From Pycnopodia helianthoides (taxonomy: Eukaryota; Echinodermata; Asteroidea; Forcipulatida; Asteriidae): a DNA stretch of 64,000 nucleotides. The DNA lies in the NCBI GenBank assembly GCA_032158295.1, contig CM063248.1, positions 23,089,273-23,153,272 of the forward strand. Reading direction: 5' to 3'. Below are positions 35,301 to 50,300 of this stretch, in pieces (the first letter of the stretch is position 1; each line of letters begins with the position of its first letter). Under the pieces are notes generated by a model that saw only the letters and a list, made by a program, of their open reading frames with translations, searched no databases and was not told the DNA's origin. The position numbers and the translations under genes are program-made.

Positions 35301-38300
35301 GCCTTAGTAGGCATGACATTCTTTCACTCTAATCAGATTTCCGATATTTTGCCCTCAAAAAAATCTGCCAAGATTACATTAAATAGGTTTAAAAGTCTAA
35401 TAAAAGCCTATACCATGAGTTCATGTAGGCCACTCCTTGTACATGTACTTGATCAAACTTTCCTGCTTTTTTCTCAAGGGTTAAATATTATGCATAGGTG
35501 CTTTAAGGGTGAGATTCTTTTGTAGGGCTTGGAATAGGAAATTACCCAAACCTAAACCAATTAAAAAACAAAATTGATTAGTTTTTTAAATTATTTTTTG
35601 AATTTCCTTGTTTCCTCATTTCTTTTATTGATTTCTTTATTTAAGTTTTTGCTATTTCTATATTGCTATTTTTTTGTACTTTTTATTTCGTTAATAATTG
35701 TGATAAAACATTGTCCTTTCTTTGAGCATTATTTAAATCAATTTTCCCAGCGTATACATACTGCATAGTTAAATCTTTATATTCAGATAATCGCACTTTG
35801 GTTCTTTAATAGTTATAATGTCACTGCCGGCTGCACACAACGGTCATGTTGACCTTCATAAAAACACTTACCCCAAATATAACGGTGTGGTTCAATGCCA
35901 TTGGTCAAGCGCATTAGCCCCACATTGCAATTCTACGGCAGAGAATATCTGTGTTTTTTCATTATAAAAATATTTGTTTTCCCTAAAAAATATGTTCGTA
36001 TTGATAACTTTGAGTAATGTTTCCAGATTCCATCTGGCAATTACCATCGTATTGGTAGATGTACTTTTAACTTGTTGTCTTGAGTCATGGAATTGTCTCA
36101 TCCATGTCCTCTCTCTGGTCCACAAACCTTGAAACTCTGGCAATTACCTTCGTATTGGTAAGGTGTACTTTTAACTTGTTGTCTTGAGTCATGGAATTGT
36201 CTCATCCATGTCCTTCTCTCTGGTCCACAAACCTTGAAACTCTGAGCAAATGATATGTGAAGGCTCCAAGCCTTCATCCTCGGGTGCAAACAATGCATTA
36301 TATTCAGACATGTATTGACAACATATCAAAAGAGATCTTGATTTTTGCCACAGTTTATAAGCTGGATTTACTCACACGCACGAAATTGTGAAATGTTCCC
36401 CTCAAAAGGTTAAGTAGTACATGTAGGTAGCAAGGAGCGGATACCAGACACAGGGCAAACCCGCTGAACAGACACACCTCAATGTATAATACCACGTCCA
36501 CCAGGACTACGATTGACCCAAAACACTCATGTAATACCATGTCCACCAGGGACTACCATTGTCCCAAAATACTAATGGACTACCTTGCCACCAGGGACTA
36601 TGTCCATCAAAAAGATGGACTGTAGGGGGAGGAATTGGATTGAACAGTTTTTGCAAACATAAGCTCTGGCGAAGTGACGATAAATTTGCTCCCACCAAAC
36701 TTTCAGTCACTCAGCTTCAAGGGAACAATGTGCTAATAATAAAGCATTTAATTGTTTACTTGATAAAATGAATTATCAGTGTCCTACGGTATGATTGTAT
36801 CACCACCCCAACAATATTGGAGACCACCGGTGTTGAGGACATTCATGTTACCGAGACACCACTCTCTTTCGGCCATATCAGTTGCCTTACAGAGGATAGG
36901 CCTGCCAATGTTGCCCTCAAGGTGAATGTTGACGGTAAGGATGATTCTCCTGTGCCTGGGTTGGAGGAGGCCAAAAGGCCAACCATGCAACACTTGGGTG
37001 TGTCTGTTGGAAGCAGATCTTGAGTCACGGCAAGCAGTTGTGGCAATCCGCATCACATTGGCTGAGTGGCTCTACATCCCTCATGACAGATAATGATGAT
37101 GATGATGACAGTAAAATAAAATCAGTTCATGCTCCATTAACATTGATTACTGCTACCTGCTGGAAATCTGTTGGCCATGATTCCTTTGGTTTTATTGGGC
37201 AAGGCCCTTAAAACAATTGCCCTTACAACATTTGCTGTTCTACCTCAGCTCGTGTGTTGTTTCTTAGTTCTACGTCAATCTACTACCTAAGAGTTGTGTG
37301 CTATGTAACAACTAATTATATTTTCTTCATAAAATGTTTGGTTTTCTTTTGCTTTTTAAATACAGCATTGTTGATCAACATAACTACAGAACTCAATTTA
37401 TTCCAAATGTGACATCTGTAAAAGCACAAAAAGAAACTTTTTTGAAAGTGGTAAGTAACCATGCCTGGCAAGAGAATTGTTGTACCTCATGACAGATCTT
37501 TCAATTTAGGTGTACCCTGTAGGTGGACCTCATTACAGACCTATTCAATTTAGGTGTACCCTGTAGGTGAACCTCATTACAGACCTATTCAATTTAGGTG
37601 TACCCTGTAGGTGGACCTCATTACAGACCTATTCAATTTAGGTGTACCCTGTAGGTGGACCTCATTACAGACCTATTCAATTTAGGTGTACCCTGTAGGT
37701 GGACCTCATTACAGACCTATTCAATTTAGGTGTACCCTGTAGGTGGACCTCATTACAGACCTATTCAATTTAGGTGTACCCTGTAGGTGGACCTCATTAC
37801 AGACCTATTCAATTTAGGTGTACCCTGTAGGTAGACCTCATTACAGACCTATTCAATTAAGGTGTACCCTGTAGGTGGACCTCATTACAGACCTATTCAA
37901 TTTAGGTGTACCCTGTAGGTGGACCTCATTACAGACCTATTCAATTTAGGTGTACCCTGTAGGTAGACCTCATTACAGACCTATTCAATTTAGGTGTACC
38001 CTGTAGGTAGACCTCATTACAGACCTATTCAATTTAGGTGTACCCTGTAGGTGGACCTCATTACAGACCTATTCAATTTAGGTGTACCCTGTAGGTGGGC
38101 CTCATTACAGACCTATTCAATTTAGGTGTACCCTGTAGGTGACCTCATTACAGACCTATTCAATTTTGGTGTACCCTGTAGGTGGACCTCATTACAGACC
38201 TATCAATTTAGGTGTACCCTGTAGGTGGACCTCATTACAGACCTATTCAATTTAGGTGTACCCTGTAGGTGGACCTCATTACAGACCTATTCAATTTAGG

Positions 38301-41300
38301 TGTACCCTGTAGGTGGACCTCATTACAGACCTATTCAATTTAGGTGTACCCTGTAGGTGGACCTCATTACAGACCTATTCAATTTAGGTATACCCTGTAG
38401 GTAGACCTCATTACAGACCTTTTCAATTTAGGTGTACCCTGTAGGTAGACCTCATTACAGACCTATTCAATTTAGGTGTACCCTGTAGGTGGACCTCATG
38501 ACAGATCTTTCAATTTAGGTGTACCCTGCACGTAGACCTCATTACAGACCTATTCAATTTAGGTGTACCCTGTAGGTAGACCTCATTACAGACCTATTCA
38601 GTTTAGGTGTACCCTGTAGGTGGACCTCATGACAGATCTTTCAATTTAGGTGTACCCTGTAGGTAGACCTCATTACAGACCTATTCAATTTAGGTGTACC
38701 CTGTAGGTAGACCTCATTACAGACCTATTCAATTTAGGTGTACCCTGTAGGTAGACCTCATTACAGACCTATTCAATTTAGGTGTACCCTGTAGGTGGAC
38801 CTCATGACAGATCTTTCAATTTAGGTGTACCCTGTAGGTAGACCTCATTACAGACCTATTCAATTTAGGTGTACCCTGTAGGTAGACCTCATTACAGACC
38901 TATTCAATTTAGGTGTACCCTGTAGGTAGACCTCATTACAGACCTATTCAATTTAGGTGTACCCTGTAGGTGGACCTCATGACAGATCTTTCAATTTAGG
39001 TGTACCCTGTAGGTAGACCTCATTACAGATCTTTGATGTACCCTGTTAGTACTTGATGAGCCTTTTAGATTCAACCTTTGATTGATTTTTTCATTCCAGC
39101 AATCATCTAGTAGCAATTGGCAACCTTTATCCATATTATCCATCAATGTTGATTCAATGTCACGTCCACATTTTCATCGTCCATGTGGACTTCAAAAGAC
39201 AGCGCAGCTCCTCAAGGATCTATTCTACTCAGGAACTGAAACTGAATCATCTCATCAAGCATTCCTGTTCAACCGATTAAATTCTGTTGGTGGTGTAACT
39301 GCCATGAATCTGACACCATTGTATGCAGGTAAAAATGAATGACAGTTATTTATTTAAAAGAGTTGAATTGGGATTAGACGATGTGTTTACTACAGTAGGG
39401 ATACTTTATTTCCAGAATGTTTGAACTTTCTATTACAAGTTGGTTTATTACTTGTCAAGTAATTACAATTTTGATTTGTTTCGTTGTTGCAGGGATGTAT
39501 CTAAGAAAAAGTGATGAAGAAAAGCGTGTGTTGCTTCACAGGTAAAGTATTTATTCGACATTTATTTCCTATTTTTTACCATGGTTAGAAGAAGAATGAG
39601 GAGAAGTTGAGATGAATGGAACATTCCATCTTTCAACAAATGAAAATATCCTCGCCATTTCTGGAATGCAAAACATTCATTATTTGTTTCATATAACACC
39701 TTTGATCTTTGTCATTTGAGAAACAAAAAACAATCACCAAAATGTACAAGATTGTATCATGGCATCCACTATAAGGCCGTTATACAGCTGTGAAAGGCGG
39801 GTTTGTAGCCGGTCGCGTGATGATAATCGTCAACGCTGAAGGGAGCGAGCGTCTTCAGTGAATAGACACTGATGCCTCGGCTATAACTATAAACTGTGCT
39901 TTTTCAATGATCTCTCGTCAACGGGTTAGAGAATGATTATTTTTGAAATGAGGATGTGAAGCAATGGAAACGTCCTATATTTATCTGTATAGGACTCCGC
40001 AGCAGTATACATGGCAAAATAAAGGATGACATGTGACGCATGTTCCACCAATCAAATAACCAGGGTCTGTTTGTGTGGTATAAAAAATAGAATTGTATGC
40101 TGAGAGAGTAATTCGTTATTTTGATTTTTCAGATATCCTCGTAAGATAAAGGAATGGATGTGGGATTATGCTAATTCTCTAGGTTTTTTGACTAGCTATG
40201 GTGTTGATACAGGAAATGGTCTCTTTGGTACCAGGACTGTATGTAAGGTAATTAATTTCATTTATTCCAAAGTTATTGCTTCATACATGTTAATTGTCTA
40301 GCTGGCAATATGTCCTCATTTACCTTCATTTGTCATATTCAGACATCTGAGTTATTACTAGTAGTAGCGACATCTTTATCACCATAGAAACAGATTGTTG
40401 GATTGCTGCTAAATAAGCCTACTTTGAACTACTGACTTCAGAAAGAAATGATGTAAAACAAATCTAAAATCTGAAATCTAATCCTAACTTTTAGCCAAGA
40501 AACTTTGGGTAAAATTTTAGGGAGGGGGGCCTGAGGGGATGCACCATTTTTTTCGAGGGGGACACATCTGGCCAATTTCTAGTTTTATTTCTTTTTAACA
40601 AGTGTAAAAAAAAAGATTGTCTGTGTGGAAATGGAGAAACAGTTTTTAAAAGCATTGAAAGTATCCCATTCAAACTTAAGAAATGTGACATATTACACTG
40701 GTCATTTTTAATCACAAAAGTCCAGATTTCAAATGGCTCCATGGTTACGTCACTGCTGACAGCTTACTCAATTTGATGAGGAAGCTATTCATGAATTCAT
40801 TATTAGACCACAAGGGAAACTGACTGGGTGGATTTTAAATAGTTTTGTGTTGAACAAAGAAAAATTGACTTGAACCAACAAACTCTGAATTAACATGCCG
40901 GCACTCTACTAACTGAGCTATCCCCTTAAGGTGATCCCCTGGCTACACGGCAGTTGGGCAGTTAACGGTTGTTTGGCTTCTGACTGGCACCCTTGAACAA
41001 AGGTATTGACAAAATAGGGAGCCCGCCAACGTAGGGCTAGATAGCTCAGTTGGTGAGCGCCGGCACGTTAATATGGAGGTCGTTGGTTCAAATCCCGCTC
41101 TAGTCAATTTTTCGTTGTTCAACCCAAAACGAATTCATTAATATTTAGTCTTATCATATTTTCATTCATTATCTTCAAAGGTTGCTTTACTGCAGTTCAT
41201 CATTTCATCAATCAACCATCCCAACTGTTTATTCATCCATCAGATGGTCACATCAGTCAATCTTATCATAATATGAGAGCAAGTAACTAAAAGGTACATT

Positions 41301-44300
41301 TTGTGTCTTGACTACATCTTTGTGTTTGTGTGACAATTGGGTCTTTGTAAAACATGCTGAATTGGGAATTATTTGTATGTGATAGATTCATTGTGGTACA
41401 TTGTCAATATTAATAATGATCTCACAACTGCACGTGGAATACTGAAAAACAGATTCCGTGCCACATACTCAAACTTGATATTTTATTATAAATCCATCAG
41501 CCAACTTGTAAACAGAGATAATTGACACGAAACAAACTGTTTTAGTTCAATATTCAAGGTTTAACCTCATCCATGTACATATACCTTCATTATTTCTGAA
41601 GGTTTGCACAAATACCTGTTTTAACTTTGTTTACAAACAGTATATTGTAGTATGAATTTTAGAGTATTATATTCTTGAAAAAGTTGAACTTAAAGTTAGT
41701 CTTGGAGACTGCTGTGCTGATAAACATCAACAGTTAAGGTCTTGATTTTAGAACCATTAAATGTGTTGCAGTTATGAACATAATGCATACATGTGTATTC
41801 CTTGCACTACACAGGATACAATGCACAGATGTAGGCTTACTGAGTGAGATATATGAATACACTCACGGCTGGCTGTTGACCAATCAGCAGTGGGAATTTT
41901 AGTTTGGCTGTAAATACGGTTTATCCTGTTTCTTTGCTCAGTTTTTCCGACATGTTCTACAATGATTTTTGTGACATGAAGTCACTCCAGTCAGCTAGAC
42001 CTCTTTGTACACATTGTTTCTCATACAGTTAGTTCCTGATTCTTGATTGTTTTGTTATTACAGACTTGTACCAACAGACCAGGATCTTTGCCTCATTGGG
42101 AAGATGGATGGGTGAAACGTGAGAATGAAGAGGTTTGTCTATTACACTCAAGACACCATGTCACCATGTTTACAAATAAAGTGACTTAGTTCCAGGGCTT
42201 TTCCTGGCAGGCAAGACGCTACAATGGTCAGAAAGAATTATGTGTTGTAATTACCATACATAAAGAATTGTAAAAAATAACAGCTGAACAAAATTTGAGA
42301 TAAGCTGCTGTTTTCCTGTGAAGAGATGACATACATTGTATAGTTCAATCTCCGTAAAGTGTAAATAAAAAACAAATTAATTGAGCTTTTGTACACTTTT
42401 GTGCCTGCAAGAAGCCAATGCTCTGTTGCTTTTTTGTAAACATAAGATGTCACAGGTAACTAGGCCATGCATTGTTTATACAGCCATGCGTGGTTTACAC
42501 GGCCATGCATGGTTTACACTGCCGTGCATTGGTTGACACAGCCGTGCATGGTTGACACAGCCATGCATGGTTGACATGGCCGTGCATGATTGACACAGCC
42601 GTACGTGGTTGACACGGCCGTGCGTGGTTGACACAGCCGTGCATGGTTGACACAGCCAAGTGTGGTTGACACGGCCGTGCATGGTTGACACGGCTGTGCG
42701 TGGTTGACACGGTTGTGCATGGTTGGCACGGCCGTGCATGGTTGACACGGCCGTGTATGGTTGACAGGGCCGTGCATGGTTGACACGACCGTGCGTGGTT
42801 GACACAGCCATGCATGGTTGACATGGCCGTGCATGATTGACACAGCCGTGCGTGGTTGACATGGCCGTGCGTGGTTGACACAGCCGTGCATGGTTGACAC
42901 AGCCAAGCGTGGTTGACACAGCCAAGCGTGGTTGGCACGGCCGTGCACGGTTGACAGGGCCGTGCATGGTTGACACGGCCGTGCGTGGTTGACACAGCCA
43001 TGCATGGTTGACATGGCCGTGCATGATTGACACAGCCGTACGTGGTTGACACGGCCGTGCGTGGTTGACACAGCCGTGCATGGTTGACACAGCCAAGCGT
43101 GGTTGACACGGCCGTACATGGTTGACACAGCCAAGCGTGGTTGACACGGCCGTGCATGGTTGACACGGCCGTGCGTGGTTGACACAGCCATGCATGGTTG
43201 ACATGGCCGTGCATGATTGACACAGCCGTACGTGGTTGACACGGCCGTGCGTGGTTGACACAGCCGTGCATGGTTGACACAGCCAAGCGTGGTTGACACG
43301 GCCGTGCATGGTTGACACAGCCAAGCGTGGTTGACACGGCCGTGCATGGTTGACACGGCCGTGCGTGGTTGACACGGTTGTGCATGGTTGGCACGGCCGT
43401 GCACGGTTGACACGGCCGTGCATGGTTGACACGGCCGTGCGTGGTTGACACAGCTATGCATGGTTGACACGGCCATGCATGATTGACACAGCCGTGCGTG
43501 GTTGACATGGCCGTGCGTGGTTGACACAGCCGTGCATGGTTGACACAGCCAAGCGTGGTTGACACGGCCGTGCATGGTTGACACGGCCGTGCGTGGTTGA
43601 CACAGCCGTGCATGGTTGACACGGCCGTGCATGGTTGACAGGGCCGTGCGTGGTTGACACGGCCGTGCATGGTTGACTTGGCCGTGCATGGTGTACAGGG
43701 CCATGCATGGTTTACATAGTGTACTTGCATGGTTTGCACGTTTACTGTTGGACATTGACAGTCACGCTTATTTAATATTTATAAATATTGGAGTTACCAG
43801 AAACTATGTTTCAGGGAGCAATCTAGAGGTGCTCCTTACTGTGGAAACTCTGCTAGCCATTAAAATGAGAAACTTACAGTCCTGCTATGTAATGGTGACT
43901 TTATGAAGACATCATACCTATCTACATGTATAGGGTTAATTAAATTACTCACCTTATCAAGTGTTACTATGGTTACTCTTAGATTCGTCCTGGTGTGTTA
44001 GCTGGACTATGTAATGGTGATACATTAATTCATGAACATATTATGAATTACACCGAGGACTTCTTGAATTCTAACCATCCAGCCAAATGGGCAGCTTTTG
44101 ATCTCAATGCTAAACATAGGTGAGTAACGAATCTTTAATCACACTTTTGAAAGGTCGGAAAAATGCTCAATGGGTGAATTTCTGAGCACACCTGTAATAT
44201 TAATAATATATGCAGAGTGTAAGTTTTAAGGAGATATTAAATCAGACTAATCAGATAAACCATGGCTTGTGCTGGATGTTTTACCTTTGTTTAGATAAAA

Positions 44301-47300
44301 AGATGTTGATTTGGCTAGCAGCTTTATATAGGCACAGACTAGGTCATAACATTTTCATTACTTTCCTATTAATAGCATAGAGTTCTGATCCTCCAATATG
44401 TGTACTCTTGTTTGTTGGAAGAGAACATTCATTCCCATCCTCTGGTTTTCACTAAACACACAATTCAAATATTCTGTGAAAATTTCATCAGCTGATGAAG
44501 TCCTATTTGAGTGAAAACAATGAGTATGTTTTGTCGGGTTTTTTGAACACATTCATTTTGGGAAACAAAATAATCAAAGTTGTATTTTGGAGTTTCATAC
44601 AGAAGCAGTTTTCAGTCGGTTATAGCAAACTATCTGCCTTAGACAGTCCTAGCCTAGTCAACCGTTAAGCCTGTTGCATTAAGCCAGTCTTAGATAAGTC
44701 AGTGAGGAGTAGTGAAATACGAACAAGCATTCCTAAGTTTTGATAGTTTTGATGGCCCCCATTATCCATAGCACACTGACACAGTGACAATGGCTTTGAA
44801 AGGTAAACAAAGTTCCAACACTAGACGACCAGCCTGCAGTCAAGCAGAGAAGTTTGCACGTTTCAAGGGTTACATGAACTGCCGAGAGATTCTGCAGTCA
44901 CAACTGAGCAATATGGTGAAAGTGGAGAGAAAAGGGAAAGCCTGGAACAATTGAAAGACTGAGTAAATGCTAACAAATATCATTATAGTCTTGTCAAAGG
45001 GCTCTTTACATTAACTCATCAACAACTAACAGATGTAGCTACATGACCGCTAAGATGTAAGACCGGCTAAAAATATGGACTGTGCTATTGCAACGGGTCT
45101 AAAATTAAAGACTGTCTAAGGGCATCTCAAGTTAGCGGCTATAGCGCATAGACCAGTTAAGACTGCTTGGTGCAATCTGCCCCAATTTTTTTCTGATCAG
45201 CAGAGTGTGGGTTCAAGTCCAGGTCTTGACACTTGTGTCTTAAGCAAGACACTTAACCATTATTGCTTTGTCCTTCAGAAGGGACATAAAGCCATTGGTC
45301 CCGTGTGTTGTGTAATATACTTAAAAGCACCCAATACACTTGTTGCTAAGAGAAGGGGTTCGTCCTGGTGTTTTCTGGTATTGGCTGCAGATTGCCCCAC
45401 ATCACATTGTAAACCATTACATGGTGCTATGTAAATAAATTGGTCTTATTGGAACATGGCTCTGCATACCTTGTAGAAAGAATAATGAGTACCTTGACAC
45501 GCTCTCAGGTGTGATAAAGTGCTTTGTAAGAACTGCTAATTATTATTTTTAGTACTATTGTGTAAAAAAACAGTAAAGTATATTTATTTTACCCTGTCGT
45601 TGTTTGTTTTGATTGTAGACCAGAACCAGACTCAGCAACACAGATTGATGACAGCTTGCTACATCTATTAACACAACTAATGAAGTCACAACCAAATCTG
45701 GTCATTGTAAGTTCATCAATTAAATTAGGTCTTCACACATTGATTACCTTACAAAAACTATCACAATTCACTTCTAGTTTCATTGTGTTATTAGTTCTAC
45801 ATAGTAAAACCAATATGCTTTGTTATCTATTAAACTTGACAATGTGTTATTTAATTGAGTTACTGATGTAAAGTGTTGAATTCTACTAGACGGTATTGAT
45901 CCTACTTACCTGATGTCATCATTGCAATAATCTTGGTTGCACCATTTTGGAAGTCCATGTCCCCATGAGTTGCAAACCAATCAAACCAATAGTCAAACCA
46001 ATATGATTTAATCAAACCAATAGTCAAACCAATATGGTTTAATCAAACCAATAGTCAAACCAATAATGGTTTAATCAAACCAATAGTCAAACCAATATGG
46101 TTTAATCAAACCAAAAGTCAAACCATAATGGTTTAATCAAACCAATAGTCAAACCAATATGATTTAATCAAACCAATAGTCAAACCAATATGATTTAATC
46201 AAACCAATAGTCAAACCAATATGGTTTAATCAAACCAATAGTCAAACCAATATGGTTTAATCAAACCAATAGTCAAACCAATATGGATTAATCAAACCAA
46301 TAGTCAAACCAATATGATTTAATCAAACCAATAGTCAAACCAATATGGTTTAATCAAACCAATAGTCAAACCAATATGGTGTGGAAGACCACTATTCCAT
46401 TAGAGTAAACAAGTTTGTTAGTTGAGTATTTAATACTGTTTTTCTGAACAACCCCTTGAAACCATTCCCCTGTGCCTAAACCATTCCCCTGTGCCCAAAC
46501 CATTCCTCATGCCTGAACAATTCTCCTGGGCCTAGACAATTCCCCTGGGCCTGAACAATTCCCTTGGGACTGAACAATTGCCCTTGGCCTGAACAATTCC
46601 CATGGGCCTGAACAATTCTCCTGGGCCTGAACAGTTCCCCTTGGCCTGAACAATTCTCCTGGGCCTGAACAATTCTCCTGGGCCTGAACAATTCTCCTGG
46701 GCCTAAACAATTCTCCTGGGCCTGAACAATTTCCCTAGGCCTGAAAAATTCTCCTGGGCCTGAACAATTTCCCTAGGCCTGAACAATTCTCCTGGGCCTG
46801 AACAATTTCCCTAGGCCTGAACAATTCTCCTGGGCCTGAACAATTCCCCTGGGCCTGAACAATTCTCCTGGGCCTGAACAATTCTCCTGGGCCTAAACAA
46901 TTCCCCCTGGGCCTGAACAATTCTCCTGGACCTGAACAATTTCCCTAGGCCTGAACAATTCCCTTGGGCCTGAACAATTTCCCTTGGCCTGAACAATTCC
47001 CATGGGCCTGAACAATTCTCCTGGGCCTGAACAGTTCCCCTTGGCCTGAACAATTCTCCTGGGCCTGAACAATTCTCCTGGGCCTGAACAATTCTCCTGG
47101 GTCTGAACAATTCTCCTGGGCCTGAACAATTTCCCTGGGCTTGAACAATTCCCTTGGGCCTGAACAATTCCCCTAGGCCTGAACAATTCTCCTGGGCCTA
47201 AATAATTCCCCCTGGGCCTGAACAATTCTCCTGGGCCTGAACAATTTCCCTAGGCCTGAACAATTTCCCTGGGCCTGAACAATTTTCCCTAGGCCTAAAC

Positions 47301-50300
47301 AATTCTCCTGGGCCTGAACAATTCCCCTAGGCCTGAACAATTCTCCTGGGCCTGAACAATTCTCCTTGGCCTGAACAATTCCCCTAGGCCTGAACAATTC
47401 CCCTAAGCCTGAACAATTCTTCTGGGCCTGAACAATTCTCCTGGGCCTGAACAATTCTCCTGGGCCTGAACAATTCCCCCAGGCCTGAACAATTCCCCTA
47501 GGCCTGAAAAATTCTCCTGGGCCTGAACAATTCCCCTGGGCCTGAACAATTCCCCTAGGCCTGAACAATTCTCCTGGGCCTGAACAATTCCCCTGGGCCT
47601 GAACAATTCTCCTGGGCCTGAACAATTCTCCTGGGCCTAAACAAGTCCCCCTGGGCCTAAACAATTCTCCTGGGCCTGAACAATTTCCCTAGGCCTGAAC
47701 AATTCTCCTGGGCCTGAACAATTTCCCTAGGCCTGAACAATTCTCCTGGGCCTGAACAATTTCCCTAGGCCTGAACAATTCTCCTGGGCCTGAACAATTC
47801 CCCTGGGCCTGAACAATTCTCCTGGGCCTGAACAATTCTCCTGGGCCTAAACAATTCCCCCTGGGCCTGAACAATTCTCCTGGGCCTGAACAATTTCCCT
47901 AGGCCTGAACAATTCTCCTGGGCCTGAACAATTTCCCTAGGCCTGAACAATTCTCCTGGGCCTGAACAATTTCCCTAGGCCTGAACAATTCTCCTGGGCC
48001 TGAACAATTCTCCTGGGCCTGAACAATTCCCCTAGGCCTGAACAATTTTCCTGGGTCTGAACAATTCTCCTGGGCCTGAACAATTCTCCTGGGCCTGAAC
48101 AATTTCCCTAGGCCTGAACAATTCTCCTGGTCCTGAACAATTTCCCTAGGCCTGAACAATTCTCCTGGGCCTGAACAATTCCCCTGGGCCTGAACAATTC
48201 TCCTAGGCCTGAACAATTCCCCTAGGCCTGAACAATTCTCCTGGGCCTGAACAATTTCCTTGGGCCTGAACAATTCTCCTGGGCCTGGTTCAATCCTTTT
48301 CTGATGACCCTCACTTCAAACATTATTATATTACATAAAGCAAGCTTCTCATTGTTTACCTTATATCTCATTCATGACATACTTTATTTGACACTGACCA
48401 GCACAATTTTCTTATTCTTATTTGCAGTTCTTATTTGGTGATCATGGTGATCGTTACCATGGTAATTTTTCGGACCATGCTGGGAGTTATCTTGAGATAT
48501 TTCTACCATTCTTAAGTATCATTGCTCCGAGACATATCATGGAAAAACACCCTGAATGGGAGAGCAATTTACTGGTTAACAGTCAGAGATATTTGGTGAG
48601 TTGTGTTAACTTTAAGATTAACAGTTTGTATATTCTAAGACCTTTGTCAGATATACAAGAAATCTATGCTTTGAATGACTTCTGCTATGTTGGAATGGTT
48701 AGAAAGCAAACCTACATACTTTTCACTTATTTTTAAAATAATTTTTTTTAAACGAAATATCGCCTAACTCACAAGGCCGGACAGCCACTTCAAAATGAGG
48801 GCTAATCTTACTGATTTTGGGCTATCGACCCGAATCAACTGTCACCAGGGGCACTCGTTGCCATCTACTCCTGGGGCTGAAACAGGGTTACCCCCTTCAC
48901 AGTCCGTAAGCATGTAAGCGTGAGTATCGTCAACTAGGAGCCTGGCTGGTAGAGCAGAGTGTACTACCTTCCCAACTTTTTACAAAGCAATTATGGTTAG
49001 GTGCCCTGCTCAAAGGCACCAAAGTGTCATGACCGGGATTTGAACCCACACTCTGCTGGCTGCTGGCAACACCAGAGCTTGGGTCTGGTGAACTAGATCA
49101 CTCGGCCACGACAAGCCAAATTTTTAAAGAAAGCCTTCGACTGTGTTTGGCAAGAAGTCTGTGTGTAATCTTGAGAAAAGTTCATGTCGGCAAGGGAATT
49201 GTGAATGCCACCGCCTGTTGTGAAGATCTTTGGTGATAGTGTGTCCCATTGTCTAACACCTCTCTCTATCCTCAATTATTTTGACACATCGTTGTCTAAA
49301 TGTATCCTTGAAGTAGCATCTGTGTATATGTCTACCAAGATGTAAATATATCCTTCATCGATTCCTATATTCCTTATTCCTAGTGTTGTTATTATTATCT
49401 AACAAAACAAAAGTGCTATAGACTGTGCAAATGTCGTGCATAATAAAAACGAGAAAACAACTTGTTTCTATGAAATAAAAAAAAATATATATAATCATAC
49501 AAATTCCTGGAAAAAAGCAATTTATCATAATGTACAATTTCAAATTTTATAAAGTACAAATAATTTGTTACAATTATAACTTTATTTATTTTTTCTTCTT
49601 GGGAGGAGGATGCTTTTTTCTAAAATTCCATTTACCAGACACACCTGAATATATGTGACCATTACATAGGTTTAATGATAACATGGAAGTCTGTTGGGCA
49701 AAATTCCTAACTGTTTTTTCAAGTAGCCAGAAACGGAGGCCAAGTCTTATTCTCGTTATTTTGTGTTGATTTGTTAAATTTGTTTTATTTTCATATACTT
49801 CATGGCTTAATTTGATTTCCCAACAATTACATATTATTTTTAGAACCATAAACTATGTTAAACTAAAGTATTTGAAGAAACAGATCGCACACACATAAAA
49901 CTCAACATGGTTTGGACCAACTTGGTCCTGCAAGTTTAAATAAAAGTTTTTGCGAGACTTGCACAGTCTATTGTTAATAGACAATGTTAATAGTGTTTGA
50001 GATAAGAGTGCTGAAGATTTCCATACCGCCAATTCAAAGTTGGTAGTTGCTTGAGGATTATTTGATGCAATCCACACAAAGAAATAATAATTGATCATAA
50101 ATATTTATTCTTTGAACATTGATCTATTTCAGATTCATCAAGATTTACATCATACAATGAAGTCACTTATGCACTACCCAGCATTACACAATGTATCTGG
50201 ACATGTAGCTACGTATTCCTATAATTTATTTACCCAGATTATACCAAGGTTGGTTTGAGTTTTTGTAATCAATAAATAATTAAATAAAAGAGTGATGACG

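Noticed and set aside
36817..37023. Independent gene from the GHISCLTEDRPANVALKVNV frame
   Set aside because: Short, broken by stops and followed by a simple GAT tail; listed only as a possible retroelement remnant.
42476..43755. Long minus-strand open frames (318-414 codons) repeating H-A-R-P-C-Q-P
   Set aside because: They are read-through of a 19-bp tandem repeat without stops; all three frames are open, there is no start context, and the DNA lies in an intron of the plus-strand gene.
46476..48273. Minus-strand open frames repeating MFRPRRIVQA
   Set aside because: Same artefact from the second 19-bp minisatellite.
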